A stretch of DNA of 33,579 bases from an uncultured Oscillospiraceae bacterium (lineage in GTDB: Bacteria; Bacillota; Clostridia; Oscillospirales; JAAYXM01): positions 1-33,579 of the forward strand of contig CAKUEM010000017.1 in NCBI GenBank assembly GCA_934646115.1. Reading direction: 5' to 3'. Positions within the stretch are counted from its first letter, which is position 1, and each line of letters begins with the position of its first letter. Below are positions 24,713 to 31,681 of the stretch, piece by piece. Position numbers and translations under genes: made by a program. The notes below the pieces were generated by a model. The model searched no databases and was not told the DNA's origin. It saw only the letters and a program-made list of their open reading frames with translations.

Positions 24713-25939
24713 ATGACGTTTGAAGAATTATATCAAAAGCTTTTGCGCGAAGAGCTTTCCGGCGATGAGCCGAGCGAAAGCATTCGCGATTATGACCCGC
24801 ACCATCTCGATTGCCTGCTCAATCCGGAGAAGCACCCGGTCGTTTGGCGCGTGGAATCATGCGATTGCGAGGACGGACCGTGCATGAAAAAGTGCCTGTT
24901 TGACGCGATCGTGACGAATGAAGATGGCACGACAGAGATCGATGCGCTGCGCTGCACCGGCTGCGGCGCGTGCGTGGCGGAATGCAAGGCGAAAAAGCTG
25001 ATCGCATCGCGCGATGTGCTTGCTGCGCTGCGCGCGGCGCACCGGGCGAAAGGTCCGGTCTATGCGCTGGTCGCGCCCGCGTTTTTGGGGCAGTTTTCGC
25101 CCGAGGTCACGCCGGGAAAATTGCGCAGCGCGCTCAAGGCGCTGGGGTTTGACGGCATGATCGAGGTCGCGCTGTTTGCCGATATCCTCACGCTGAAGGA
25201 AGCGCTGGAATTCGATAAAAATATCCGAAAGGAAACGGATTTCCAGCTGACCAGCTGCTGCTGCCCGATCTGGATCGCGATGATCCGAAAGGTGTATCAT
25301 GAGCTGATCCCGCATATGCCCGGCTCGGTTTCGCCGATGATCGCCTGCGGGCGCACGGTCAAGGCGCTGTATCCGGACGCGCTTACCGTGTTTATCGGGC
25401 CGTGCGTTGCGAAAAAATCCGAAGCGCGCGAGCCGGACCTTGCGGGCGCGGTCGATTATGTGCTGACGTTCCAGGAGGTTGCGGATGCCTTTGAAGCGGC
25501 GGGCGTCGTCCCGGCGGATATGCCGGAGAGTCATCGCGACCATTCCTCGCGCGCCGGGCGCATTTACGCGCATGCGGGCGGAGTGAGCGAGGCGGTGGAG
25601 ATGACGCTCAAGCGCATCGCGCCAAATCGCGCGCCATCGTTTCGCGCAGAGTGCGCGGATGGCGTGTCTGCGTGCCGCAACATGGTCAACGAGCTGTTAA
25701 ATGGCGACCTGCGCGCGAATTTCTTTGAGGGCATGGGCTGCCCGGGCGGCTGCGTCGGCGGTCCGAAGCGCATGATCGACGCGGAGGTCGCGCGCAAAAA
25801 TGTGGAGGAATACGGGAAAACGGCGGCGTATCCCACGCCGATCGATAACCCTTATGTCATTGAGCTGCTGCATCGCCTAGGCTTTGACACGGTCGAAAGT
25901 CTGCTTGAAAAAAGCGATATTTTCACAAGAGACCTGTAG
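24713..25939 (+). CDS. [FeFe]-hydrogenase-like protein with N-terminal 2[4Fe-4S] domain (group B-like motifs)
   Basis: The product has 408 residues; the ATG at 24713 follows AGGAGGAACAAAAG. Near residues 50-95 is a ferredoxin-like domain with CDCEDGPCMKKC (odd spacing) and CTGCGACVAEC. The H-cluster domain follows with all three motifs in variant form: L1 TSCCCPIW (residues 180-187), L2 GPCVAKKSE (C231), and L3 EGMGCPGGCVGGP (C343, C347). The extra Cys in L1 and the GPC and GGP variants differ from the common TSCCPxW / MPCxxK / MACxGGC of group A and, from memory, fit group B-type enzymes. It may make or use H2, or act as a sensor; no maturase (HydEFG) or partner subunit is present here. It is a single-gene unit. 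Confidence 0.8.
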   Translation: MTFEELYQKLLREELSGDEPSESIRDYDPHHLDCLLNPEKHPVVWRVESCDCEDGPCMKKCLFDAIVTNEDGTTEIDALRCTGCGACVAECKAKKLIASRDVLAALRAAHRAKGPVYALVAPAFLGQFSPEVTPGKLRSALKALGFDGMIEVALFADILTLKEALEFDKNIRKETDFQLTSCCCPIWIAMIRKVYHELIPHMPGSVSPMIACGRTVKALYPDALTVFIGPCVAKKSEAREPDLAGAVDYVLTFQEVADAFEAAGVVPADMPESHRDHSSRAGRIYAHAGGVSEAVEMTLKRIAPNRAPSFRAECADGVSACRNMVNELLNGDLRANFFEGMGCPGGCVGGPKRMIDAEVARKNVEEYGKTAAYPTPIDNPYVIELLHRLGFDTVESLLEKSDIFTRDL

Positions 25940-25987
25940 CGCAAACGCTTGCCCTGCAAGTGCTGCGCGGGGCAGCAGGCATAAAAC

Positions 25988-26033
25988 AAAAGGTCTTTCT
26001 CTCGCTGTATCTCACAGAAGAGAAAGACCTTTT
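25988..26033. terminator. Bidirectional terminator between convergent genes
   Basis: AAAAGGTCTTTCTCT and AGAGAAAGACCTTTT form a 15-bp stem around a 16-nt loop. It serves the hydrogenase-like gene (+) and the YeiH-family gene (-), whose stop is at 26039-26041. Confidence 0.88.
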
Positions 26034-26038
26034 CGCGT

Positions 26039-27076
26039 TTAAAGCGTTCCGTGTGGCGCGATCCCGATGATATACTCAACGCCGATGGCGACAAGCACGA
26101 CCAATAGCGAAACGATAAAGCCATGCAGCATGGGTTTTGCGCCCGAGCGGCACAGGGATTTGAAGTTAGTGTTCAGGCCGATCGCAGCCAAAGCGGCAAC
26201 CATCAGGAACTTGCTGACCCCTTTCATAACCGCGACCCAGTCGGCGGGCAAGATGTTTAAGCTGGTCAGCGCAGACATGGCAAGAAACGCCAGGATAAAC
26301 CACGGGAAAATAGCCGTGATGCGAACCGGAACGCCGTTTGCCTGCGCGCATTGCTTCTTTTTGATGCGCAAATTTACCGCGGCAAAGAGCAGCACCGCCG
26401 GAATGATCGAAAGCGTTCTCGTCAGCTTGACCATGGTTGCAAAATCCCCCGCAGCTTCGCTGAATGCATAGCCGGTTGCGACAACGCTGGAGGTATCGTT
26501 TACAGCGGTTCCCGCCCAAAGCCCGAAGGCAGCGTCGGAAAGCCCCAGCCATCGGCCGAACAGGGGAAACAGCACGATCATAACGGTATCAAATAAAAAC
26601 GTGGCAGACATCGCGTAGGCGATATCCATATCGTCCGCCTCAATGACCGGCGCGATCGCCGCAATGGCAGAGCCGCCGCAGATGCCGGTTCCGGCGTTGA
26701 TCAGGCTGCTGCTTTTCCAGTTGAGCCCCAGCGCCTTGCCGATCAAGGCGCCCAAGCCGAAGCAGGTCGCAAGCGTAAAGAGCATAACAGTCAGAGAAAA
26801 TTTACCTACCGTTAATACGGTTTGGATATTCAGGCTGGCGCCTAAAAGAATGATCGCAAATTTCAACAATTTTTTCGAGGTGAACTGAATGCCGGGCGCG
26901 GTAATGCGGTTGGGCTTCCACGCCGCATGTACCGCCATGCCGAGAAAAAGCGCGATGACAGAGGCGCCGATAACATGAAATCCGACCGCCTGCTCAAGAC
27001 CTTCCAGCCATTTTGCCACAAAAGCAATTCCGAGCGCCAATAAAACACCCGGAACGAAAGAAATTATTTTTCGCAT
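26039..27076 (-). CDS. YeiH/UPF0324-family putative sulfate exporter
   Basis: The product has 345 residues with about 10 hydrophobic segments; the ATG at 27076 follows AAGGATGGAAG. Family blocks are KFAIILLGASLN (~72-83), NAGTGICGGSAIAAIAPVI (~126-144), WAGTAVNDTSSVVATGYAFS (~185-204) and a closing AAIGLNTNFKSLCRSGAKP. Members of UPF0324/PF03601 are annotated as putative sulfate exporters; the evidence for substrate is weak. A LysR-type gene sits divergently upstream, as in yeiH-yeiE pairs, so that regulator most likely controls it. Confidence 0.9.
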   Translation of the reverse strand: MRKIISFVPGVLLALGIAFVAKWLEGLEQAVGFHVIGASVIALFLGMAVHAAWKPNRITAPGIQFTSKKLLKFAIILLGASLNIQTVLTVGKFSLTVMLFTLATCFGLGALIGKALGLNWKSSSLINAGTGICGGSAIAAIAPVIEADDMDIAYAMSATFLFDTVMIVLFPLFGRWLGLSDAAFGLWAGTAVNDTSSVVATGYAFSEAAGDFATMVKLTRTLSIIPAVLLFAAVNLRIKKKQCAQANGVPVRITAIFPWFILAFLAMSALTSLNILPADWVAVMKGVSKFLMVAALAAIGLNTNFKSLCRSGAKPMLHGFIVSLLVVLVAIGVEYIIGIAPHGTL

Positions 27077-27102
27077 AGTTCTTCCATCCTTATTTTTAAA
27101 TG

Positions 27103-27144
27103 ATATCTTTATTTTATCTCTCTTGTATGATAAAATAAAGATAT
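27103..27144. promoter_or_regulatory. 15-bp-arm inverted repeat in the YeiH-LysR intergenic region (likely operator)
   Basis: ATATCTTTATTTTAT (27103-27117) and its exact complement (27130-27144) are separated by 12 bp in the 114-bp divergent gap. The region is very AT-rich. Size and symmetry suit binding of a LysR-type tetramer, so this is probably where the regulator controls both promoters. Exact -10 and -35 boxes could not be fixed. Confidence 0.65.
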
Positions 27145-27190
27145 AGTAAATTATGAAATAATTCCAATTTGTTATTAAATGGAGGCGGCA

Positions 27191-28039
27191 ATGGAACAGC
27201 GCTTGGAATCTTTTTTAACGCTTTGCGTTACTATGCATTATGGCAGAGCGGCAGAATTATTAAATTTATCGCAGCCCGCGGTCAGTAAGCACATCCAGTC
27301 TTTGGAGAGTCAGTACGGTGTGAAGCTGTTTACATATGCCAATCGCCGCCTGCATAAAACCGCGCAGGGCGAATTGTTAGAGCAGTATGCGCAGGCGCTG
27401 CGCTACAACGAAGAGGAGCTTTTGAAAAAGCTTCACGCGAATTCCAAAAAGACGCTGCGGATCGGCGGGACGAAGTCTGTTGGCGAGTATGTGCTGCTGC
27501 CGTATATCAAAAAATATCTGCAAAACCCGGAAAATCAAATCGATTATCTTGTGGATAATACCGAGCGCCTGTTAGAGCTGCTAAATTGCGGCGAGCTTGA
27601 CTTTGTGGTCGTGGAAGGGATTTTCGATAAGCAGCATTACGACTGGATGTTATTTCGAAATGAGCCGTATGTCGGCATTTGCGCGGCCGATCATCAATTT
27701 GCGGGGAAAGAGGTCAGCATCGAGGCGCTGCTTGACGAATGCATCGTTTTGCGGGAAAAAGGCTCCGGCACAAGAAGAATTCTTGAATGGGAGCTGGAAA
27801 ACAGCGGCTATTCGCTCGGGGCGTTTGCGCGCCAAATAAACATCAGCTCGTTTGAAATTATAAAAGAGCTGGTGCGAAATCATTTTGGGATCAGCTTTCT
27901 GTATGAGGCGGTCGTGAAAAAAAGCGCGGATCTTGCGCAATTCACATGTCCGCCGCTCACGGGGATGCATGAATTCAATGTGGTGTATTTGAAAAATACA
28001 GGGGCAGGGGAGATCGCGCAGCAATTTTTGTCGAAGTAA
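27191..28039 (+). CDS. LysR-family transcriptional regulator
   Basis: The product has 282 residues. The ATG at 27191 is chosen because GGAGG (27181-27185) precedes it by five bases; an in-frame ATG at 27179 would overlap that site. The N-terminal winged helix reads LESFLTLCVTMHYGRAAELL and LSQPAVSKHIQSLES, then GVKLFTYANRRLHKT. The effector domain (~90-282) has the usual periplasmic-binding fold (LRIGGTKSVGEYVLLPYI, GELDFVVVEG). Divergence from the YeiH-family exporter suggests local control of that gene. The inducer is not readable. Confidence 0.92.
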   Translation: MEQRLESFLTLCVTMHYGRAAELLNLSQPAVSKHIQSLESQYGVKLFTYANRRLHKTAQGELLEQYAQALRYNEEELLKKLHANSKKTLRIGGTKSVGEYVLLPYIKKYLQNPENQIDYLVDNTERLLELLNCGELDFVVVEGIFDKQHYDWMLFRNEPYVGICAADHQFAGKEVSIEALLDECIVLREKGSGTRRILEWELENSGYSLGAFARQINISSFEIIKELVRNHFGISFLYEAVVKKSADLAQFTCPPLTGMHEFNVVYLKNTGAGEIAQQFLSK

Positions 28040-28073
28040 ATCGGCGGGGCGAAACTGCGTTTCTGCAAAAAAT

Positions 28074-28127
28074 ATGCGCATAGAACGAGCGTCTGATCCG
28101 CTCTCTATGCGCATGAATTGATTTTTT
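28074..28127 (+). terminator. Terminator of the LysR gene
   Basis: ATGCGCATAGA (28074-28084) pairs with TCTATGCGCAT (28104-28114), with an inner GAGCG/CGCTC pairing. GAATTGA and seven T's follow. Confidence 0.75.
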
Positions 28128-28133
28128 TGCCTA

Positions 28134-28166
28134 TTTTTAACAAACACGACTTGCTGAGAACATTTT
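28134..28166. repeat. Direct repeat copy A: duplicate of the GH20 gene's 3' end
   Basis: This 33-bp segment matches 29765-29797 at 32 of 33 positions. On the minus strand it reads as the codons K-M-F-S-A-S-R-V-C-stop, almost the same as the C-terminus of the GH20-like protein (KMFSASRIC-stop), but it is attached to no gene. Copy B is the real 3' end of that gene. The two amidohydrolase genes lie between the copies. Confidence 0.85.
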
Positions 28167-28177
28167 TATTTCAGGAG

Positions 28178-28209
28178 CGCATGCCGGCAGAAGCGGGGCA
28201 TGCGTTTTT
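28178..28209 (+). terminator. Hairpin between the LysR gene and the amidohydrolase operon
   Basis: CGCATGCC (28178-28185) and GGCATGCG (28197-28204) form an 8-bp stem, then TTTTT on the plus strand. It lies immediately beyond the stop of the minus-strand operon and could also slow transcription from that side, though the T-tract is on the plus strand only. Confidence 0.6.
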
Positions 28210-28212
28210 GTT

Positions 28213-28992
28213 TTAAATCGGCCAGCCGGCGCGCTCGCGCATCGCTTCTCCGGTAAGAATGCGCGCCTTAAGCGCTTCGGATGCGTCGGCCATCGTAATC
28301 GCAAAAAACATGCTTTTAAAGCACGCCACCGTAGCGAGCGAGCCGAATACTAAGCGATCCGCAAGGTGATATTCATCGCGCACGGTCTCAAGCGCAAACG
28401 CGCCGTCCTTCAAACCGGAGGAATCGATCAGCACTTGCGGGTGATTGCGAATGATCTCGCCGATCGCGCGGATCTCATTGGTCCGGAAATTGCTGAGCAA
28501 AATCGGCTGATCGGGATACGCCTCAAGAAAGCGCCCGACCTCAGACCAGTGCACCAGCCGTGGCTGCAGCAGATAGGTAATGCGCTCATCCTCCATCCGC
28601 GAGGTCAGAAAGAGCGGAAGCCGGTATTCACGCAGCGCCGCCATCAGGTCGTTCATGCACGCGTCGGAAAGCTCATAGCCATGGTAGCCCGGATGAATGC
28701 GCACCGCCGCGATCGAAAGCTCATGCACGCCGCGGCGCAGGTCCTCGCGCCATGCAGGGAGTGTTGGGTTAATCGTCATCACATGCCGATAGCCTGTGCC
28801 CGCAAGCTCTTTTTGCAGGTCAAGCTCTGCCTCATACGGGTCGTTATAAAAAATCGCCTGCGTGGAGGACACAAAGCCGGAATCAATGCCGTTTTCCTGA
28901 TGGATCTTTTGCAGGTCCTTCACTGTGCAGTGGTCGATCTTATGAAACGGCCACGCTCCGGCAAAACAACACACGTCAATTTTTTTCATCAT
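28213..28992 (-). CDS. Amidohydrolase-superfamily-like protein lacking the usual metal ligands
   Basis: The product has 259 residues. Start is ATGATG at 28992/28989; the second ATG is better spaced (7 bases) from GGAGG and touches the upstream stop in TGATG, so coupled translation is likely. It has a TIM-barrel-like layout similar to its neighbour. However, the first strand reads DVCCFAGAWPF where amidohydrolases have DxHxH. The later His of the IH and AHLG blocks is absent (LFLTSRMEDE, ILLSNFRTNE), and the GTD/GSD aspartate block reads VFGSLATVA. A conserved-looking IHPGYHGYEL remains. It is therefore either a pseudoenzyme or a subfamily with different chemistry; a G-x-WPF start recurs, as far as I recall, in other bacterial homologues. 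Last gene of the operon. Confidence 0.72.
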   Translation of the reverse strand: MMKKIDVCCFAGAWPFHKIDHCTVKDLQKIHQENGIDSGFVSSTQAIFYNDPYEAELDLQKELAGTGYRHVMTINPTLPAWREDLRRGVHELSIAAVRIHPGYHGYELSDACMNDLMAALREYRLPLFLTSRMEDERITYLLQPRLVHWSEVGRFLEAYPDQPILLSNFRTNEIRAIGEIIRNHPQVLIDSSGLKDGAFALETVRDEYHLADRLVFGSLATVACFKSMFFAITMADASEALKARILTGEAMRERAGWPI

Positions 28993-29750
28993 TGCGCCTC
29001 CTTTTCGATCCGGAAGGACCGGTCAAACAGGCGCTGCGCATTGCTGCAGAATATCATATCCCGCTCCTTCTTCGTAAGATCCGCCTCAAGAACCTGTCCG
29101 TAGCTGTCAACAAAGGAGATCAGCAGGTCTGTGCCGAAAAGAACGCGCTGCACACCGATCATTCGAACTGTATAATTCAGGTCGTTTGCGCGGAAAATCG
29201 AGCCGGAGAAATCGACAAATACGTTCTTTAAATCGCGGATCGGCGGAATTCCGTCATAGCAATTCGCGCCGAGGTGCGCCATCAGAATTTTAAGCTCGGG
29301 ATAGCGCAGCGCGAGATTTCGCACATTGCTCCCGCGCGATTCATTCGGCAGCTGGTCAAAATTCTTATAAAATGCATGGATCAAAATCGGGATGCCATGC
29401 TCCGCCGCCCATTCGGCGATCGGATATACATGCGGATCATCGCAATAGGTAGAGACCCAGAGCTTAACCCCTTCCATGCCGTCCTCCTCAATGCCGCGGC
29501 GCACTACGTCAAGCGCATGCTCGTGCTCCGGACTGACATACACATACCCGCCGATATGGCGCGGCTCTTCCCGAATAAACCGGGCGGTCTCCGCGTTGAT
29601 GCGGTCAACGACATCCGGCGTCGGCGTATATCCTTCGAGCGCGGAAACATAAACGCGGTCGATCCCATATTGCTCGATCGCGCGCAAAAGCAGCTTTTTC
29701 GACTGCTCGGGCGCGGCCCCCTCTATATGCGCATGTGCATCAATAATCAT
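28989..29750 (-). CDS. Amidohydrolase family 2 (TIM-barrel metal-dependent hydrolase)
   Basis: The product has 253 residues. The ATG at 29750 follows GAGGGTG by six bases and gives MIIDAHAHIEG. An in-frame extension upstream would overlap the repeat and the end of the GH20 gene. The metal-site pattern is complete: HAH on strand 1 (DAHAHIEG), H in ILIHAFYKN, H in ILMAHLGANCYDG and D in VLFGTDLL. Family-2 members hydrolyse or decarboxylate small organic acids and lactones; the substrate is unknown. It ends in a 1-4 bp overlap with the next, metal-deficient gene and starts 17 bp after the GH20 stop. Confidence 0.85.
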   Translation of the reverse strand: MIIDAHAHIEGAAPEQSKKLLLRAIEQYGIDRVYVSALEGYTPTPDVVDRINAETARFIREEPRHIGGYVYVSPEHEHALDVVRRGIEEDGMEGVKLWVSTYCDDPHVYPIAEWAAEHGIPILIHAFYKNFDQLPNESRGSNVRNLALRYPELKILMAHLGANCYDGIPPIRDLKNVFVDFSGSIFRANDLNYTVRMIGVQRVLFGTDLLISFVDSYGQVLEADLTKKERDMIFCSNAQRLFDRSFRIEKEAQ

Positions 29751-29764
29751 CTTTTTCACCCTCT

Positions 29765-29797
29765 TTTTTAACAAATACGACTTGCTGAGAACATTTT
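29765..29797. repeat. Direct repeat copy B: 3' end of the GH20 gene
   Basis: Matches 28134-28166 with one difference (T/C) in 33 bp. This copy contains the last codons and stop of the GH20-like gene plus three flanking T's. Confidence 0.85.
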
Positions 29798-31657
29798 ACT
29801 ATAGAGAATTTCGAACGGCAGCTCGTCTTTTCCGTTATATGTGCGGCGAACCTCGTCCAACTCGTCAAGCGTTTCGACCGTTCCCGCAAGGTAATCGGAA
29901 ATGCGCTTGCATGCGGTTTCAATGCGTAGAATGGTCGCGCCATAACGCAGCTCAAAGATCTCCCAGCCAAATGCCTTGTTCGTTTCAAACCATATCTCGC
30001 GGTGCAGTTCCCAAAGCGCGACCAGGCGCTGCTTGATCTCGGGAAGCGTTTCCTCCGCGATGCGCCTGAGCGTGCTATGATCTTTTTCGTCATATGCCTT
30101 CTTCAGCTTGAGCCCGACCTCTGCCTTCAGAGCGAGCACGCGCGCAACATGTGCGAGAAAATCAAACAGGAAGCCATATTCTCCGTTTCGCGCCTGCGCC
30201 TGTTCCATCTGCGCGGCGACCGTTTGATATTGCGCCTCCATCTGCCCCGGCGTTAGGTGCGCATCATACATGCCGCAAAGCACATCCTGCCACATCAGCC
30301 AGCGAGACTGATTTTCATAAACATACCCCTCCGGCGGGATGTGATCGAAGCGGTTATCCAAATAGGTCATCGCGCGAAAATCGTCGTAATTACAGCCGGT
30401 GCAGGTTAAGAAGCGTGCGCGCAGGCGCGCATCGTCCACCTCATCGACATAGCCATACTCCGCAAAGAGCTGCGCGCCGAGAAGCGTCTCCAGCAGGCTG
30501 CCCTCTACGCCGTTATCGCCCCATGTGGTCATAAACACGTCGCGCACGCCGCTTTTTTTGCAGGCCTGCAGCGCGGGTTTCGTGATCAAAAACGTTTTGT
30601 CGTAATCCGTGGTAAAGCTGTTCCAGTTCCAGCATGCGCCCGCAAATACCACGCGGTCGGTCAAAATTTTATGCCGCGCGATGATCGCCTCATAGGTCGC
30701 CACCTCATGATGGTTATAATCCCAGAGGACCTGAGTCAAATCGCGCGGGAACGCGTCATGCGCCTCCGGAAGGATCGGGTGGTCGGTGTTATAATAATTG
30801 GCCATGCCGGTGCCCTTGCCGTGGCTCGCGTTGATCAACATATCCGACCAGACCATAGGCTCGATCTCGAGCGTTTTGCAGATAGAAAGCACGCGCTCTA
30901 AATGCTGTTTCATAATCTCGAGCTGCGGGTGATAGCCATGCAGGTCGAGATACGCGCCGCGCCCTAAGCCAAACGCCTCGTCCATGCCGATGTGGATCTT
31001 GCGCGAGCGGAATGTCCTCCGAATTTCCGCGAGCAGATGCGTGATAAATTCATAAACCCGCTCGTCGCCGACCAGAAGCACATCCGCATCCTCGCGAATG
31101 GAATAATAGGTGGGCCATTTTAAAACGTCGATCAAATGCGCAAGCGTCTGTACGCAAGGAATCACCGTGATTCCAAGCCCGGCGGCGTGCGCGTCGATAT
31201 CCATCAGCTCCTCGCGCGTATACCGCCCGCGCATGTGCCCGAAATACGGCTCTTCTGGGATGTAAAATGAGTCTTCCATGTATAAATACAGGGTGTTGAG
31301 ACCCATGATCGCCATATGGTCGAGATATTTTTTGATATATTTCGGCAAAAGCGCCGCATTGTTCTGGCACACATCAAGCATCACGCCATTGGTATCGAAT
31401 TTTGCAAATTCGTGAATACAATAGGCATCCTTGTCCTCGTTTTCCTTGATATACCCGAGCGCGCGTGCGAGCTGCGGCAATGCCCCGTAACGAATTTCAA
31501 TTTCACCATGCTCTTTTTTCACAAGCATTTCGCCCGCATCTCCGCACAGGGCACGGGTCGTGACCCCGCCCTCACCGCACTGGATATCCAGCGCGGCGAG
31601 GACGGAATCCAATCCTGCCATGGCGTCAATTTTTGAAGATATGATGTTCAGTTTCAT
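29768..31657 (-). CDS. Glycoside hydrolase family 20-like protein (beta-N-acetylhexosaminidase type)
   Basis: The product has 629 residues; the ATG at 31657 follows AAAGGCTC. No signal peptide is seen, so it is cytoplasmic. The TIM barrel begins near residue 85 (FDTNGVMLDVCQNN, MGLNTLYLYMEDSF). The GH20 acid pair is D226-E227 in HIGMDEAF; in GH20 the Asp orients the N-acetyl group and the Glu is the acid. WDYNHH and TTWGDNG motifs follow. A helical C-terminal domain (~440-629) completes the layout seen in intracellular GH20 enzymes. It probably cleaves imported N-acetylated oligosaccharides. The gene lies 24 bp after a solute-binding lipoprotein gene, consistent with uptake followed by hydrolysis. 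Its last codons are duplicated 1.6 kb downstream. Confidence 0.85.
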   Translation of the reverse strand: MKLNIISSKIDAMAGLDSVLAALDIQCGEGGVTTRALCGDAGEMLVKKEHGEIEIRYGALPQLARALGYIKENEDKDAYCIHEFAKFDTNGVMLDVCQNNAALLPKYIKKYLDHMAIMGLNTLYLYMEDSFYIPEEPYFGHMRGRYTREELMDIDAHAAGLGITVIPCVQTLAHLIDVLKWPTYYSIREDADVLLVGDERVYEFITHLLAEIRRTFRSRKIHIGMDEAFGLGRGAYLDLHGYHPQLEIMKQHLERVLSICKTLEIEPMVWSDMLINASHGKGTGMANYYNTDHPILPEAHDAFPRDLTQVLWDYNHHEVATYEAIIARHKILTDRVVFAGACWNWNSFTTDYDKTFLITKPALQACKKSGVRDVFMTTWGDNGVEGSLLETLLGAQLFAEYGYVDEVDDARLRARFLTCTGCNYDDFRAMTYLDNRFDHIPPEGYVYENQSRWLMWQDVLCGMYDAHLTPGQMEAQYQTVAAQMEQAQARNGEYGFLFDFLAHVARVLALKAEVGLKLKKAYDEKDHSTLRRIAEETLPEIKQRLVALWELHREIWFETNKAFGWEIFELRYGATILRIETACKRISDYLAGTVETLDELDEVRRTYNGKDELPFEILYSKMFSASRIC

Positions 31658-31681
31658 AAAAATTGAGCCTTTCTTTTCTTG

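Noticed and set aside
28134..29797. Direct repeats as transposon target-site duplications
   Set aside because: 33 bp is far longer than usual target duplications, the copies differ by one base, and no transposase or terminal inverted repeats are present.
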